Shown piece after piece: positions 10,903 to 20,690 of a stretch of 33,501 nucleotides of DNA. The notes below the pieces were generated by a model. The model was given only the letters and a program-made list of their open reading frames with translations. It did not search any database and was not told the origin of the DNA. Made by a program: the position numbers and the translations under genes. How positions within the stretch are numbered: the first letter of the stretch is position 1; each line of letters opens with the position of its first letter. Source of the DNA: Purshia tridentata (lineage: Eukaryota; Streptophyta; Magnoliopsida; Rosales; Rosaceae). The DNA lies in NCBI GenBank assembly GCA_003254885.1, contig QANT01002590.1:1-33501 (forward strand). Reading direction: 5' to 3'.

Positions 10903-11363
10903 GATGCTTGTTATCTTTTGGATTTCTCTTGTTCTTTGGTACAGCTATTAGGTAGGTCTTGCAAGTAGCATTATTTTAAGTTTTTGGCAGAGCTGTGGAA
11001 ATCCCTCATACAATATCCAAGTTTTCAATCGCTTATTTATTTCAGTCATTTTTTCAGCAGTTAAATGTTTTCTGTTGAAAAGCGGAGGAGCATTTGGCTT
11101 TCTCATGCTCTTGTGAAGTAATGTTCCCAGAAAAGAAAGTAAGAAATAAAATTAATATGCAAGTTATGAAGAGTGAGTTCTATATAAAAACAAGGGTTAT
11201 GAAGAATGGTAATAATTATAACAATACAAATATTGACATTTCTTTACAACAAAATACCCAAAGCATGACCAATGCTATTTACATAGCTGCATGGATTTCA
11301 GAATTGAAATCTCCTGAAGAATGTATGGTACAACATACCAATTGTGCCAACTTGGAATAAGAT
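10903..11363. other. Convergent 3' ends of the LIMYB-like and HAD phosphatase-like genes
   Basis: The two genes converge with 461 bases between stop codons. The spacer is AT-rich and must carry both 3' UTRs. A short open frame on the plus strand near 11094-11360 has no similarity I recognise and is probably chance. Confidence 0.5.
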
Positions 11364-13313
11364 CTATTTTGGTGTATCTGTGTCCTCAATATGATGTTCA
11401 AACTTGTAATATATTGGGTTTGGAAGCTTAAAATTACGCTTTCCTAAAAATGGGCCTCTTAGAGCATCCATGCGACTGCTTATAGTGCCAATTATGCGAA
11501 AGCCTTCTCTCTGCAAAGCAGCCCTTCGTTTAGAGAAGTAGTCACAGCTATCCATCTGCGATTCATCTTCTGATCTGCTGACCATATCAATCAAGTACTT
11601 GACATTAAATACTGAATACAATAGCTTCATTTATGTAGTTAGGGGAAATTGGGCTGTTTTAGACTTAAAAATTCATAGTTTCAAGGAATATGAAGCTTCT
11701 CAGTACGTAATTTTATCTGAAGGAAAAAAAGAAAGAAAGGGAAGTACATAGTAACAATACCTCATAATCAATGAAGACCAAGCTCTATATCCTGCAGATA
11801 CAAGATACTCTATGGAGGCATTCCGTTGTGTCTCTGGCTTTCTTGATAACAAAATCAAAGGCCATCCACTAGCATGAAGTTTCATGTATATTCTCAGAAT
11901 AAGCATGTGCTTCAGATGATGTGCCTCTTCGATACAATCACTATAACCATATTGATCATATCTGTGCAAAACGATGATTCTTTATAATCAAGTGGTACAT
12001 TACAATACTAACTCAAAATACACCAAATAATGAATTACTAAAGTATAAACAATAAACTTAAGATTAGATTTCAGAAAAGGGATGACATGAAATATCTGAA
12101 CTGGTAGTCAAGTCCAGGTAGGTTAAACATCTCCAATTGTCTTCCTAGAATTCATCTAATATTCTATATGTGCCAACGTATATGCATACATACAGATTTA
12201 TGTATCTGTTATACATAGACATATATGTGTGTGTGTGTGTATGCAAGAGAGGAAAATTTATTGTATTTGGAATATTGGAGATGCTTGTTGAAATGTAGTC
12301 CTTTTTGAAAATCACAACAGGACTTGCGCACAAGGACATGTAATCTTGAGTTCAGAGGTCTAGAATGAAAACTTTAACATGAAGAGGGAAAATTACCGGT
12401 GCACTAACAAATTAATATTCTGGGGATTTGAAGAAAGAATGTCATCAATGTCCATCAACACCACGTCCAGACCATCGTGTAGCGGGGTAATACTACTGAA
12501 ATAATTCTGAACCATCCACATGGTAGAATTTAAATCTCTTGCATATTGACCTTCTTTAATGTACCGAAGAGCAACAAACCTGCATATTGAAGGGAAGTGA
12601 TCTGCTTCAAAGTTGTTGAGTTCCACATGCAGAGAGAAGATCTGGCAGTAATTGTAATCATAACTTGGATTCTTAATCTCAACGATTCCATGACTCCTAC
12701 TTTGACAAGACTGCAACATTACAGTCAGTGCAATCAGCATAGTGATTAATAATACTCCGATAGTTACAACTGCAGCAATGAAGATTGTCATAGCAAAAGA
12801 CGACATGTAGAACCCTGACTCCATCACATAACTGCTTGCCCTCTCTGTGTCCAAGAAAATGGAACAAGATCAATAGTTGATTAATGAAGCTCAACATGCT
12901 TTTAATTATATGGCCTAAAGACATAATCTTTCACTGGTATGCCAATGAAATACCAGAACATGCAGCAGAAGAGTAAAGATGTAAAGGCAAATGCATAATT
13001 TAGCAAGAGGGTTTATTTGAAGCAAATAACATAATGATGCTACAAATTCATACTAGGTTTCCACTTTATCATCACAGATAAAAGGACTATTATCCTTCAG
13101 TCTTGAATCTTTCTTTCCATTCCTATCATTTTTTCCAAAAAAAAGAAACTATTTCATAACAAAATAATTTTGCAATAACAATCACGTGGTCACACCATCA
13201 TTAGAAGTTTAGGACAGCCTAATTAAGTTGGAAACTCCGCAATTTGCAGCATGGTATCACATACCAGAACCTTCTCTACTTGAAAGAGTCCGCGCAGAGT
13301 ACTGCCGCTCCAT
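11364..13313 (-). CDS. HAD superfamily class IIIB acid phosphatase-like membrane protein, At2g39920-like
   Basis: Minus-strand exons 13313-13265, 12844-12397, 11961-11761 and 11574-11364 join to 302 aa with GT-AG introns. Residues 33-59 form one hydrophobic segment ([20 protein letters not shown]), so it is probably a single-pass membrane protein. The HAD domain follows: VVLMDIDDI with Asp148 and Asp150 as the usual nucleophile pair, and LLSRKPE with Ser205 as motif II. The late acidic motif, G-D-Q-x-x-D-L in VSP-type relatives, reads [11 protein letters not shown] (261-271), keeping only Asp269. Activity is thus uncertain. The frame stays open upstream of the chosen Met (TYAYQ precedes MERQYS) back to a TAA just inside a probable 5' UTR acceptor TTTTTTTGCAG (13359), with no earlier ATG. 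I recognise the protein as like Arabidopsis At2g39920. Confidence 0.85.
12221..12243. repeat. (TG)n microsatellite in a phosphatase-gene intron
   Basis: A run ATATATGTGTGTGTGTGTGT and flanking bases lies in the intron between exons 12844-12397 and 11961-11761. It is a simple dinucleotide repeat, likely length-polymorphic. Confidence 0.7.
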
Positions 13314-14371
13314 TTGATAAGCATAAGTAGAGAGCAGCACCCACCAGCTCAATTAGTCTGCAAAAAAACTCCAGGTCCCTTCCAGTTCATAGAAGGGTCA
13401 CCTGCAATTACAAAGTGACATCAAACACCATGGTAACATCTACCAAACGCAAAACTCAGATTCTCAAATTCTCATTTTCTACATGTAGAGAATTGGAAAA
13501 TCCACTGATCCATAATTATAATATTCCAGAGGCACCCACTTGAGCTAAAGAACCCTATCCAGTGAGGCCACATACCTATAAAAAAACTACATCGATTTAG
13601 GTAATCTTAAACCTTCTGAATTAGGCCAGTTTCATGCAAAATTGCAAATACATAAAATCGTGAGTTGGGTCAACAAGATTTTCTACTGATTAGACATCCA
13701 ACAAAGGCTAATTCGATGTGATTCTATTATGGTATCCGATCATTTCGCAGCATAGCTACCAGATGATTGAAGAAGTTGCCACTGGTGGCACTCCCCAAAA
13801 AGTCATCTATGAAACCAATAATACAAGCTGACAATCATCTTTTCAACAATTATAGTCAAATCAGATTATTTTAATAACCAAGCTAGAGGGAGAGATATAC
13901 ATTTGAAAGATGGGAGTTGTCCAGAACAAGGCGGAGGAGTGTCCTGCACTCCTGCTCTTTCTCGTAAGAAGCTTCCTTTTTACAAAGTAACATCATAATG
14001 ATTTCACGGGACTCATCACTCCTTCAGTCTTTAACAAAGGTAGTTTTGTCCAGAAAACAACGGTGTTAAGGTCAATTTTGTCCATTTGGTTTTTTGTACG
14101 TACCTCGATAATTCCTAAATGTTTGGATGGGCCCGTGAGTCCGTGACCGCATGGGTTAGAAATTATTTTTTCCTCAACTGGAAACAGTTCGACCATGAAT
14201 ATTTTATTTTTTATCTTAATTTTATTCATTTTCTCATCTTCTCTCCCCATTTGGACTTTAGAGCTTAAGGAGTCTGCAATTACTTTCTTTTCCACACATT
14301 TTTCTTTGAATACTAAATTCTTTACCCAAAAAAAAAAATCTATGTACTAAATTTCATTTACTAAATAATTC

Positions 14372-14422
14372 GTTGGTGTTTGAATTTCTTTTTTTTTTGG
14401 CCAGGGTTGGTGTTTGAATTTC
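14372..14422 (-). mobile_element. Ultrashort poly(A) insertion with perfect 17-bp direct repeats
   Basis: GTTGGTGTTTGAATTTC occurs at 14372-14388 and again, without a mismatch, at 14406-14422. Between them lie 17 nt, ten T then GGCCAGG; on the minus strand this reads CCTGGCC followed by ten A. Perfect flanking repeats suggest a recent event. The body matches the pattern seen at 1357-1372 and 23761-23779. Confidence 0.6.
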
Positions 14423-14886
14423 ATTTATTGTTAATGAGATGAATACCAATACAATACATCATTTGATACACAAGTCTGAAGTAGAAATTTTTAGTTTGCT
14501 ACCAACTATGAATTAATGCTTTAATTAGTGGTTTCGGTTCCGACCATAATCATCATAAAAGGAGATGCATATATATGGTTGCATTACTGCATGACAAATT
14601 GACAACTGTATGGTATGTCCAGTCTTTATCGAATAAGAATCCCTACACAAAATTTTCATATCTACAAAAGAAATGGTATAGACCTATAGATTATTTTTGT
14701 GTAATATTTATAAATTATTCAATGAGAAGCATTATCCGAATTAATTTTCAATTTTCTTTTTGCGTGATAAAATATTAGATACATACAGCTGAACACATGA
14801 ACATGAGTCACTTCTCAACAAGCAGAGAATAGAAATTAAACATCTCCTACAAATGCAGATGGGAATGATGTATAGATCGCGTAGAA

Positions 14887-14975
14887 GCCCATTTACTCAC
14901 TAGTGATACTAGATCACGGGCCGCAAAAAAGCCCAACCAATGATCATCAAGCAAGAAAGGCCCAACAGAGGCCCA
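14887..14975 (-). promoter_or_regulatory. Cluster of four site II motifs (GCCCA) upstream of SBPase
   Basis: GCCCA occurs at 14887-14891 and 14931-14935, and GGCCCA at 14959-14964 and 14970-14975. They lie 535-625 bases before the SBPase ATG, in the divergent interval. Site II elements bind TCP factors; which gene they serve is not clear. Confidence 0.35.
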
Positions 14976-15322
14976 TCACAACATTCTCTTTTCATGTTAG
15001 CATTTGTATAATAACTTAACCTCGTCCGTGATTTGCAAAATATTATATTGTCCATGAGCTCTAGCCTCTAACATATGACAAGGTAAAGTGGGATAGTATT
15101 ATACGTCCTTAGATACATATACATATGAACACTATGTGCTACTAGGCAAACACGTAAGCACAACAAATTGAACACAAACTTACAAACACTGCCCTCTACC
15201 ATATCTCTGGACTCTTGAAACAACCATACATAGCCTAATTAGAACCACATATTTGCAAGCCATGCCTAATTAGCCTTACCTCATAAAACAGAACACTTTG
15301 TCCTCATGTCTACTCAGCAGCC

Positions 15323-15354
15323 GCCACGTGGCAAAACACCATTTCCTGCTTATC
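15323..15354 (+). promoter_or_regulatory. G-box plus I-box light-responsive unit of SBPase
   Basis: A perfect palindrome GCCACGTGGC at 15323-15332 contains the G-box CACGTG (15325-15330). CTTATC at 15349-15354 is an I-box (GATAAG) on the other strand. G-box and I-box together are the classic composite of light-regulated photosynthetic promoters such as rbcS. The pair lies about 160-190 bases before the SBPase ATG, fitting light control of a Calvin-Benson enzyme. Confidence 0.6.
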
Positions 15355-15509
15355 TAGTATCCCACACCTCCTCTTGAAGTAACTTCTCTCAACCAAAACA
15401 ACAAGACACAACCGAAAACATTTCACCAGCAACTTGTTAATTAGAACCAAATCTTTGAAGAAAGTGGCTATTGCATTATTTTGAGCTACCTTTTGAGTGT
15501 TTTTAAAGC

Positions 15510-17781
15510 ATGGAGACCAGCATAGCTTGCTGCTCGCCGAGGGCATTCTTGCCTGGTGTTTCGACACAGCATTCGACTGCATTAGTGGCTCCATCAACCA
15601 TCTCTGCATCATTCAGCTCCAAGGTGTGTGTGAAAATTAGAGTTATGCATTTCACGAAACCAGTAGGCTTTCACCACCTTTGTATGTTGATTATTATGTA
15701 CCCATGTAGCTCACTTAGTGATGCATATTCAAGGTCACATAGATCAAGTGCTCATAAATGTGTAATTAAATAAGAGAGGAGCTCAGTGGTGTGATTGAAC
15801 TTATTAAACATGCCTCTGTATATGTCTTTAGAATTTAATTTCTCTGAGTTGAACATGATCCACATGGTGTTGTTATTGGAGCTTAATTCCTAATTGTGGC
15901 AGAGCCTAAAATCAAGCAGCCTCTTTGGGGAATCTTTAAGACAAGTGCCAAAATCATCATCACTAAAGGTCTCAAAGACAAAACAGACTTCACTTGTCAC
16001 CAGATGTGCAATTGGTGATAGCCTGGTGAGTTACAAAAGAAACCAGTTTTAATATTCCACTATAACTAAGATTTTGAAAACTGAAAATTCTGGGACGAAA
16101 TGATTTAATTTGCATGAGTTTGTGATTGTAGGAAGAGTTCCTTACAAAGGCCACCCCAGATAAGGGGCTCATCAGGTTGATGATGTCTATGGGAGAAGCA
16201 TTAAGAACCATTTCCTTCAAGGTGAGAACAGCTTCTTGTGGAGGAACAGCCTGTGTTAACTCTTTTGGGGATGAGCAGCTGGCAGTGGATATGCTTGCTG
16301 ACAAGCTTTTATTCGAGGTAAGACCATACAACCAACGATGAATTTTGATCCTGCTTATCATTGAACTCTGACCGAAATTTGGAAGTCATATTCTTTCTCA
16401 AATCTATCAGAATACATATGTATTTTCAGGATCAGCAATGAAATTAATGCCTATTATATTTGGTGCATTCTTAGGCCTTAAGTTACTCGCATTTCTGCAA
16501 ATTTGCTTGTTCTGAAGAGGTTCCAGAACTCCAAGACATGGGAGGCCCAGTTGAAGGTCTGCAATTCCTACCATACATTATCATGCAATTACAGATCATA
16601 TTTTTTATCAATTGCTCTATGATGTTTTAACTTTATTCCTAATGGGCTTTTACAATATGAACAGGTGGATTTAGTGTTGCTTTTGATCCACTGGACGGCT
16701 CCAGCATCGTTGACACAAACTTTACTGTAGGCACCATCTTTGGGGTTTGGCCAGGAGATAAGCTAACTGGGGTAACAGGGAGAGACCAAGTAGCTGCAGC
16801 CATGGGAATTTATGGTCCTAGAACTACATATGTTCTTGCTCTTAAGGACTTCCCTGGAACCCACGAATTTCTTCTTCTCGATGAAGGTGAGATCATAACA
16901 ATATCATTAAAATTTTTTTTATGCAACAGTTTTCTGTTTCTATTGCAGTCAGATAGTCAGCCTCAAATTATTCTTCATAAGTCATTGTCAAAGTTGATGT
17001 CACCTTTAACCCCCTTGTTCCAAGAAAAAACAGTTCATGCAAAGTATGAGGTCCTCAATTCTGCTGACCTTAAAATCAATATCTCACTGATGTCTGGTCA
17101 GGAAAGTGGCAACATGTCAAAGAGACAACAGAGATTGGTGAAGGAAAATTATTCTCGCCGGGCAATTTGAGAGCCACGTTTGACAACCCAGACTATTACA
17201 AGGTTTACTTTTCTCTACCCTTACTATTGAACATAAAAGAACATTGCAATAGTGTTATACTTATCAATAACTTAACCTCTAACCAGATCAAATTTTTATG
17301 AATTTTTTCTGCTTATCAACAACAGTTGATCAACTACTACGTAAAAGAGAAATACACATTGAGATATACTGGAGGAATGGTGCCAGATGTGAATCAGGTC
17401 TTTCAAACTTTTCCTTAATCAGTTTCTTTGAATTTTTGTGTTCAGCACTCTTAAGAAAAAATAAAATAAAATGACATCTTATGATTTCTTTGTCTGCAGA
17501 TTCTTGTAAAAGAAAAAGGGATTTTCACAAATGTGATATCACCAACTACCAAAGCCAAGCTTAGGCTGTTATTTGAGGTAGCTCCATTGGGGTTGTTGAT
17601 TGAAAAAGCTGGAGGTTATAGTAGTGATGGTCATCAGTCTGTGCTAGACAAGGTGATCAATAATCTGGATGATAGAACTCAAGTTGCTTACGGATCCAAA
17701 AATGAGATTATCCGGTTCGAAGAGACTCTATATGGATCATCCAGGCTCAAGTCAGGGGTGCCTGTTGGAGCTGCTGCTTAA
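15510..17781 (+). CDS. SBPase: Sedoheptulose-1,7-bisphosphatase, chloroplast precursor
   Basis: Eight exons join in frame: 15510-15623, 15903-16025, 16132-16317, 16475-16556, 16665-16886, 17102-17202, 17326-17397 and 17500-17781, giving 393 aa, the usual precursor length. The enzyme hydrolyses sedoheptulose 1,7-bisphosphate to sedoheptulose 7-phosphate and phosphate in the stroma, a regulated step of RuBP regeneration. Residues 1 to about 75 are a Ser/Thr-rich transit peptide. The thioredoxin-regulated cysteine pair is visible as SCGGTACVN (Cys115, Cys120). The metal and substrate motif FDPLDGSS has Asp176 and Asp179. The C-terminus [12 protein letters not shown] is typical of SBPase and separates it from FBPase. 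Intron 5 (16887-17101) has no stop in the incoming frame, so its retention would give a shifted, truncated product. Light-type promoter elements precede the gene. Confidence 0.96.
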
Positions 17782-18652
17782 GTTACGTAGTTTGCTTTCC
17801 ATGTGTTTTCAAATTTTCTTTTCTGTGTAAAAGAAATCAGAGCTATTCATACAGTAGTTTGTATAATGGTGCATAAATTTTCCAAGATGGTGGACAAGAG
17901 TTACAAGGTTAAAAATCTGAGTGGATCAATCAAACAGGTTGATATTCAGTTTCAAAAGGGTTACTTCTTATAGTTGTATTAGGTATATGTGCAATTGTGA
18001 ACCTTATTTAGGTGCGTGCTTATAAAGCATACAGAAGTTTCTAAATTATTTATAGTACCAATGCTTTCCATACGAATTAATATTGGTCCATTTTCTGGCT
18101 TTGAGAGTGAAATCCCTGCTTGAGTTTGAACAAGTAAGTGAAGTAACAGTCTGTCATCGACATTAAACATGTTTTATGTTCCTTGGCTTGTTGCCCGGCC
18201 TGTATCGGATCTCAATGCCCTTAATTAAAAGGGTTGTCTAAATCAGTTAGCATAGATTAAACAGTTAGTTTGGGCATACAACGACATCCATTTTGTACAT
18301 CTTTCAGTATAGGATAAATCTTTCTGAATGGCAGAACTATAAATAATTTATATAGTTATGTGTCTATTCCAGTGTGTTTTTCGGGGACAAGACAACGAAC
18401 ACTTGACTAAATAATCAAATAAATAGATTTGTTCTATGGTTGTGTTCCAAATTTTGTAAATCCCAAAGTTATTCCTTGGAGTATCCCCTGATCAGCTCCA
18501 ACCCCTTTGTCTTCAAAGGTGCATGCCAAACCATTTATTGTTTACTAGGATTCCTTGGCCAAAGACTGTGGATGTCTTGAGAAAAACCTTCTGATGGGCT
18601 GGTTCACCTCTGAATTCATTTTGGGATCGAAGTAAACAAGACACAGATAAGC
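17782..18652. other. 3' flank of SBPase and leader/promoter of the START-like gene
   Basis: AT-rich sequence with no coding frame of recognisable family. The region before 18653 must include the promoter and 5' UTR of the next gene; no clear TATA box could be fixed. Confidence 0.4.
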
Positions 18653-19342
18653 ATGGTACGAATTCTACATTTTCTTTTGATTATCTTGGTAAAATGAGAA
18701 GGCAATGCAATTTATGTGTCTTTTATAGGTGTAATTTTTGCAATATCATAATATAAAATTTTCTTTATATATTGGTGAGATCATAGAATTCAATAGCAGC
18801 TAGCTAGATTACAGATTAAGCAAAACTTAGAACTTTCCCATTTTCTTCAGGAATCTGAGGCCAGAAGTGGGAAATGGCGTGGATCAGTTGGCGGCATAGT
18901 TGATGCCCCAATAGACAAAGTGTGGACTATGGTTTCTCAAACTAAAAGACTATCAGAATGGATGCCAATGGTTGAGCGCTGCACTGATTTAGCAGGAGAT
19001 GAGGGTGTTCGGGGCTATGTCCGGCTAGTCTCTGGCTTCATGTTCCCTCAAGAAGATGGAGAAAGGTCATGGATCAAAGAGAAGCTGGTGTCCATGGACT
19101 CATCACAAAATAGTTATGTTTACAAATTGGAAGCAAGCAATGTAGGCTTAGATGGGTCTGTAAATTCAGTAAAGCTTGTAGACTATGGGAATGATTCAAC
19201 ACTAGTTGACTGGTCATTTGAGGTAAACCCCTTAGAAGGCACATGTGAGGACAGCATTATAGATTATCTGGGATTTCTCTATAAGTCTTGCATTAACAGG
19301 ATTGAGGCTGCTATAGAAGAAGCAGCATCCAAGAAAGTTTGA
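18653..19342 (+). CDS. START/polyketide-cyclase-like protein (lachrymatory-factor-synthase-like)
   Basis: Exon 1 contributes only the ATG (18653-18655, followed by GTACG); exon 2 runs 18851-19342 after TTTTCTTCAG. The joined frame gives 164 aa beginning MESEARSGKWRGSVGGIVDA. It is an SRPBCC-fold protein of the polyketide cyclase/dehydrase and lipid-transport group: W-R-G-S-V near the N-terminus, APIDKVWTMVSQTKRLSEWMP as the first helix region, SWIKEKL mid-protein, and a C-terminal helix from about 139 to 164. Length matches plant lachrymatory-factor-synthase-like proteins. The fold binds small hydrophobic ligands; neither substrate nor enzyme activity can be read from the sequence. The exon-1 model is inferred: the frame after the acceptor has no suitable earlier Met, and AAGCATG|GTACG supplies one exactly in frame. 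Confidence 0.8.
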
Positions 19343-20480
19343 GTGGCAGGGTCTAAAACAACTTAAAGCATATATGTGAGAACAACTTGTGCCACAGTCT
19401 TGATTAGATTAGATTCTGTACTTGTTTCTGTTAAATAATTCTCTGCTTATTCATTAAAAAAAATCAACTTTCTGTTATTTTTCCTTTCCTATTGTTCCAT
19501 GCCCCCAATTAAAAAAAAAAGGGTGCGATTTGAGAATCCATAATGAAAAAGATGTGATATTTAAAATTGATGGAAAGTTGAGCTGTTACTACAAATCCCA
19601 TTTGTAATCTCCATTTTTTTGAAGTTTCTGGACAGAACAGCAGGCTATATATCTCAGTCCATGAAAACCATTTCTCAACTATTTTTAACTTTTATGTTTC
19701 TGTTTTTCTCAACACCTATACTCATACCTTATGGTCCATTTTCCACCGCCAAAATTGAATTATCCTCCGTGTACACTTATCTGGAAAAGTACAAGCCTCC
19801 AGTACATTTATGCTCAACTACCAAGTTTAGTTAGAAAATTAGAAAGAAGGTGGGACGTACTCTCATGGAACTATGCATTTCACTAACTTTTGACTTGATC
19901 TCTGGTATCCATGACTAAAAGGTTTTATTTTCATAACGAAAAAAACATAGATTAAATTCTTTCAATTCAAGTTTCGGTCCTTAATTATATCATGTCCATG
20001 ATCATGGTCAGGGGGAAGGGATTCAGTTTAATCAATTTTTATTCTAATGTCTGCACAATTTTACCATTTTCTTAAGGTTTACCACCTTCTTAAGGTTTAC
20101 CACAAAGTCACAAACTAGTGACCATGCGCATGGTTACCGTTTGAGTTAATTCAGAGGTAATGAAAACACTGTGTCCCAGATTTGTGGGGAAACATGAGTT
20201 TTTCTTAGCCTTAATTTGACAAGGCAGAGAAGTTTGTGTATATATTACTCAAATGTCACAAATACAGGCGTGCCCAAATTTGTGTGGAAACACTAGAATT
20301 AACGTGGAACTCCCTCAAACAAGCAGGTTAATTAGTTTAACTTCTAGAGAGACAGAGAGAGCATTGAGCAATATTGTGCAGCTGAGCAGTAGGTATCAAC
20401 TCTGCGATGGGTTGCATTCATTGAAAATGGCACATAGACAGCTAAGTTACTACTTCAATTGTGTAGCATGCAAGAAAACA
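19343..20480. other. Intergenic DNA upstream of laccase
   Basis: AT-rich sequence without a supported gene. It contains a 12-bp perfect palindrome CCATGATCATGG at 19996-20007 and a tandem 18-bp repeat at 20069-20104, listed separately. Confidence 0.4.
20069..20104 (+). repeat. Tandem 18-bp duplication in the laccase upstream region
   Basis: TTCTTAAGGTTTACCACC (20069-20086) is followed directly by TTCTTAAGGTTTACCACA (20087-20104). The copies differ only in the last base, so the duplication is probably recent. It doubles whatever factor site the unit may carry. Confidence 0.7.
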
Positions 20481-20481
20481 T

Positions 20482-20590
20482 ACCTAATATATTAATGCAT
20501 ATGACTCACATTTCCCATTCACCTACTGCCATATATACCTGCACAGGGGCCGCCTTAAATAATATGACATTAATCTTCTTCTTTATATAA
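20482..20590 (+). promoter_or_regulatory. Laccase promoter: two SMRE-type MYB sites and a TATA box
   Basis: ACCTAAT (20482-20488) and ACCTACT (20521-20527) both fit the secondary-wall MYB element ACC(A/T)A(A/C)(T/C). TATATAA lies at 20584-20590, about 100 bases before the ATG at 20691. The arrangement fits a lignin-type laccase under MYB control; binding is inference. Confidence 0.4.
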
Positions 20591-20690
20591 TAAGATTAAG
20601 GTGTTCAGTTGTCATATGTTACGACGTAGTACTTCATATTCAGCCACCCACAAATTAAGCTACCAGCTGAGAGGTGCCTGGCGATCCAAG

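Larger units (their letters stand above)
13960..15300. other. Divergent intergenic region between the phosphatase-like gene and SBPase
   Basis: No coding frame with family similarity was found. The region must hold the promoters of two divergently transcribed genes. It contains a tiny poly(A) insertion at 14372-14422 and a cluster of GCCCA motifs at 14887-14975, both listed separately. Confidence 0.45.

Noticed and set aside
13993..14295. Minus-strand 100-aa open frame
   Set aside because: Low-complexity Lys-rich product with no recognisable domain, in an intergenic stretch.
16802..17170. 122-aa frame as a separate gene
   Set aside because: It is SBPase exon 5 read through intron 5 into exon 6 in the wrong frame.
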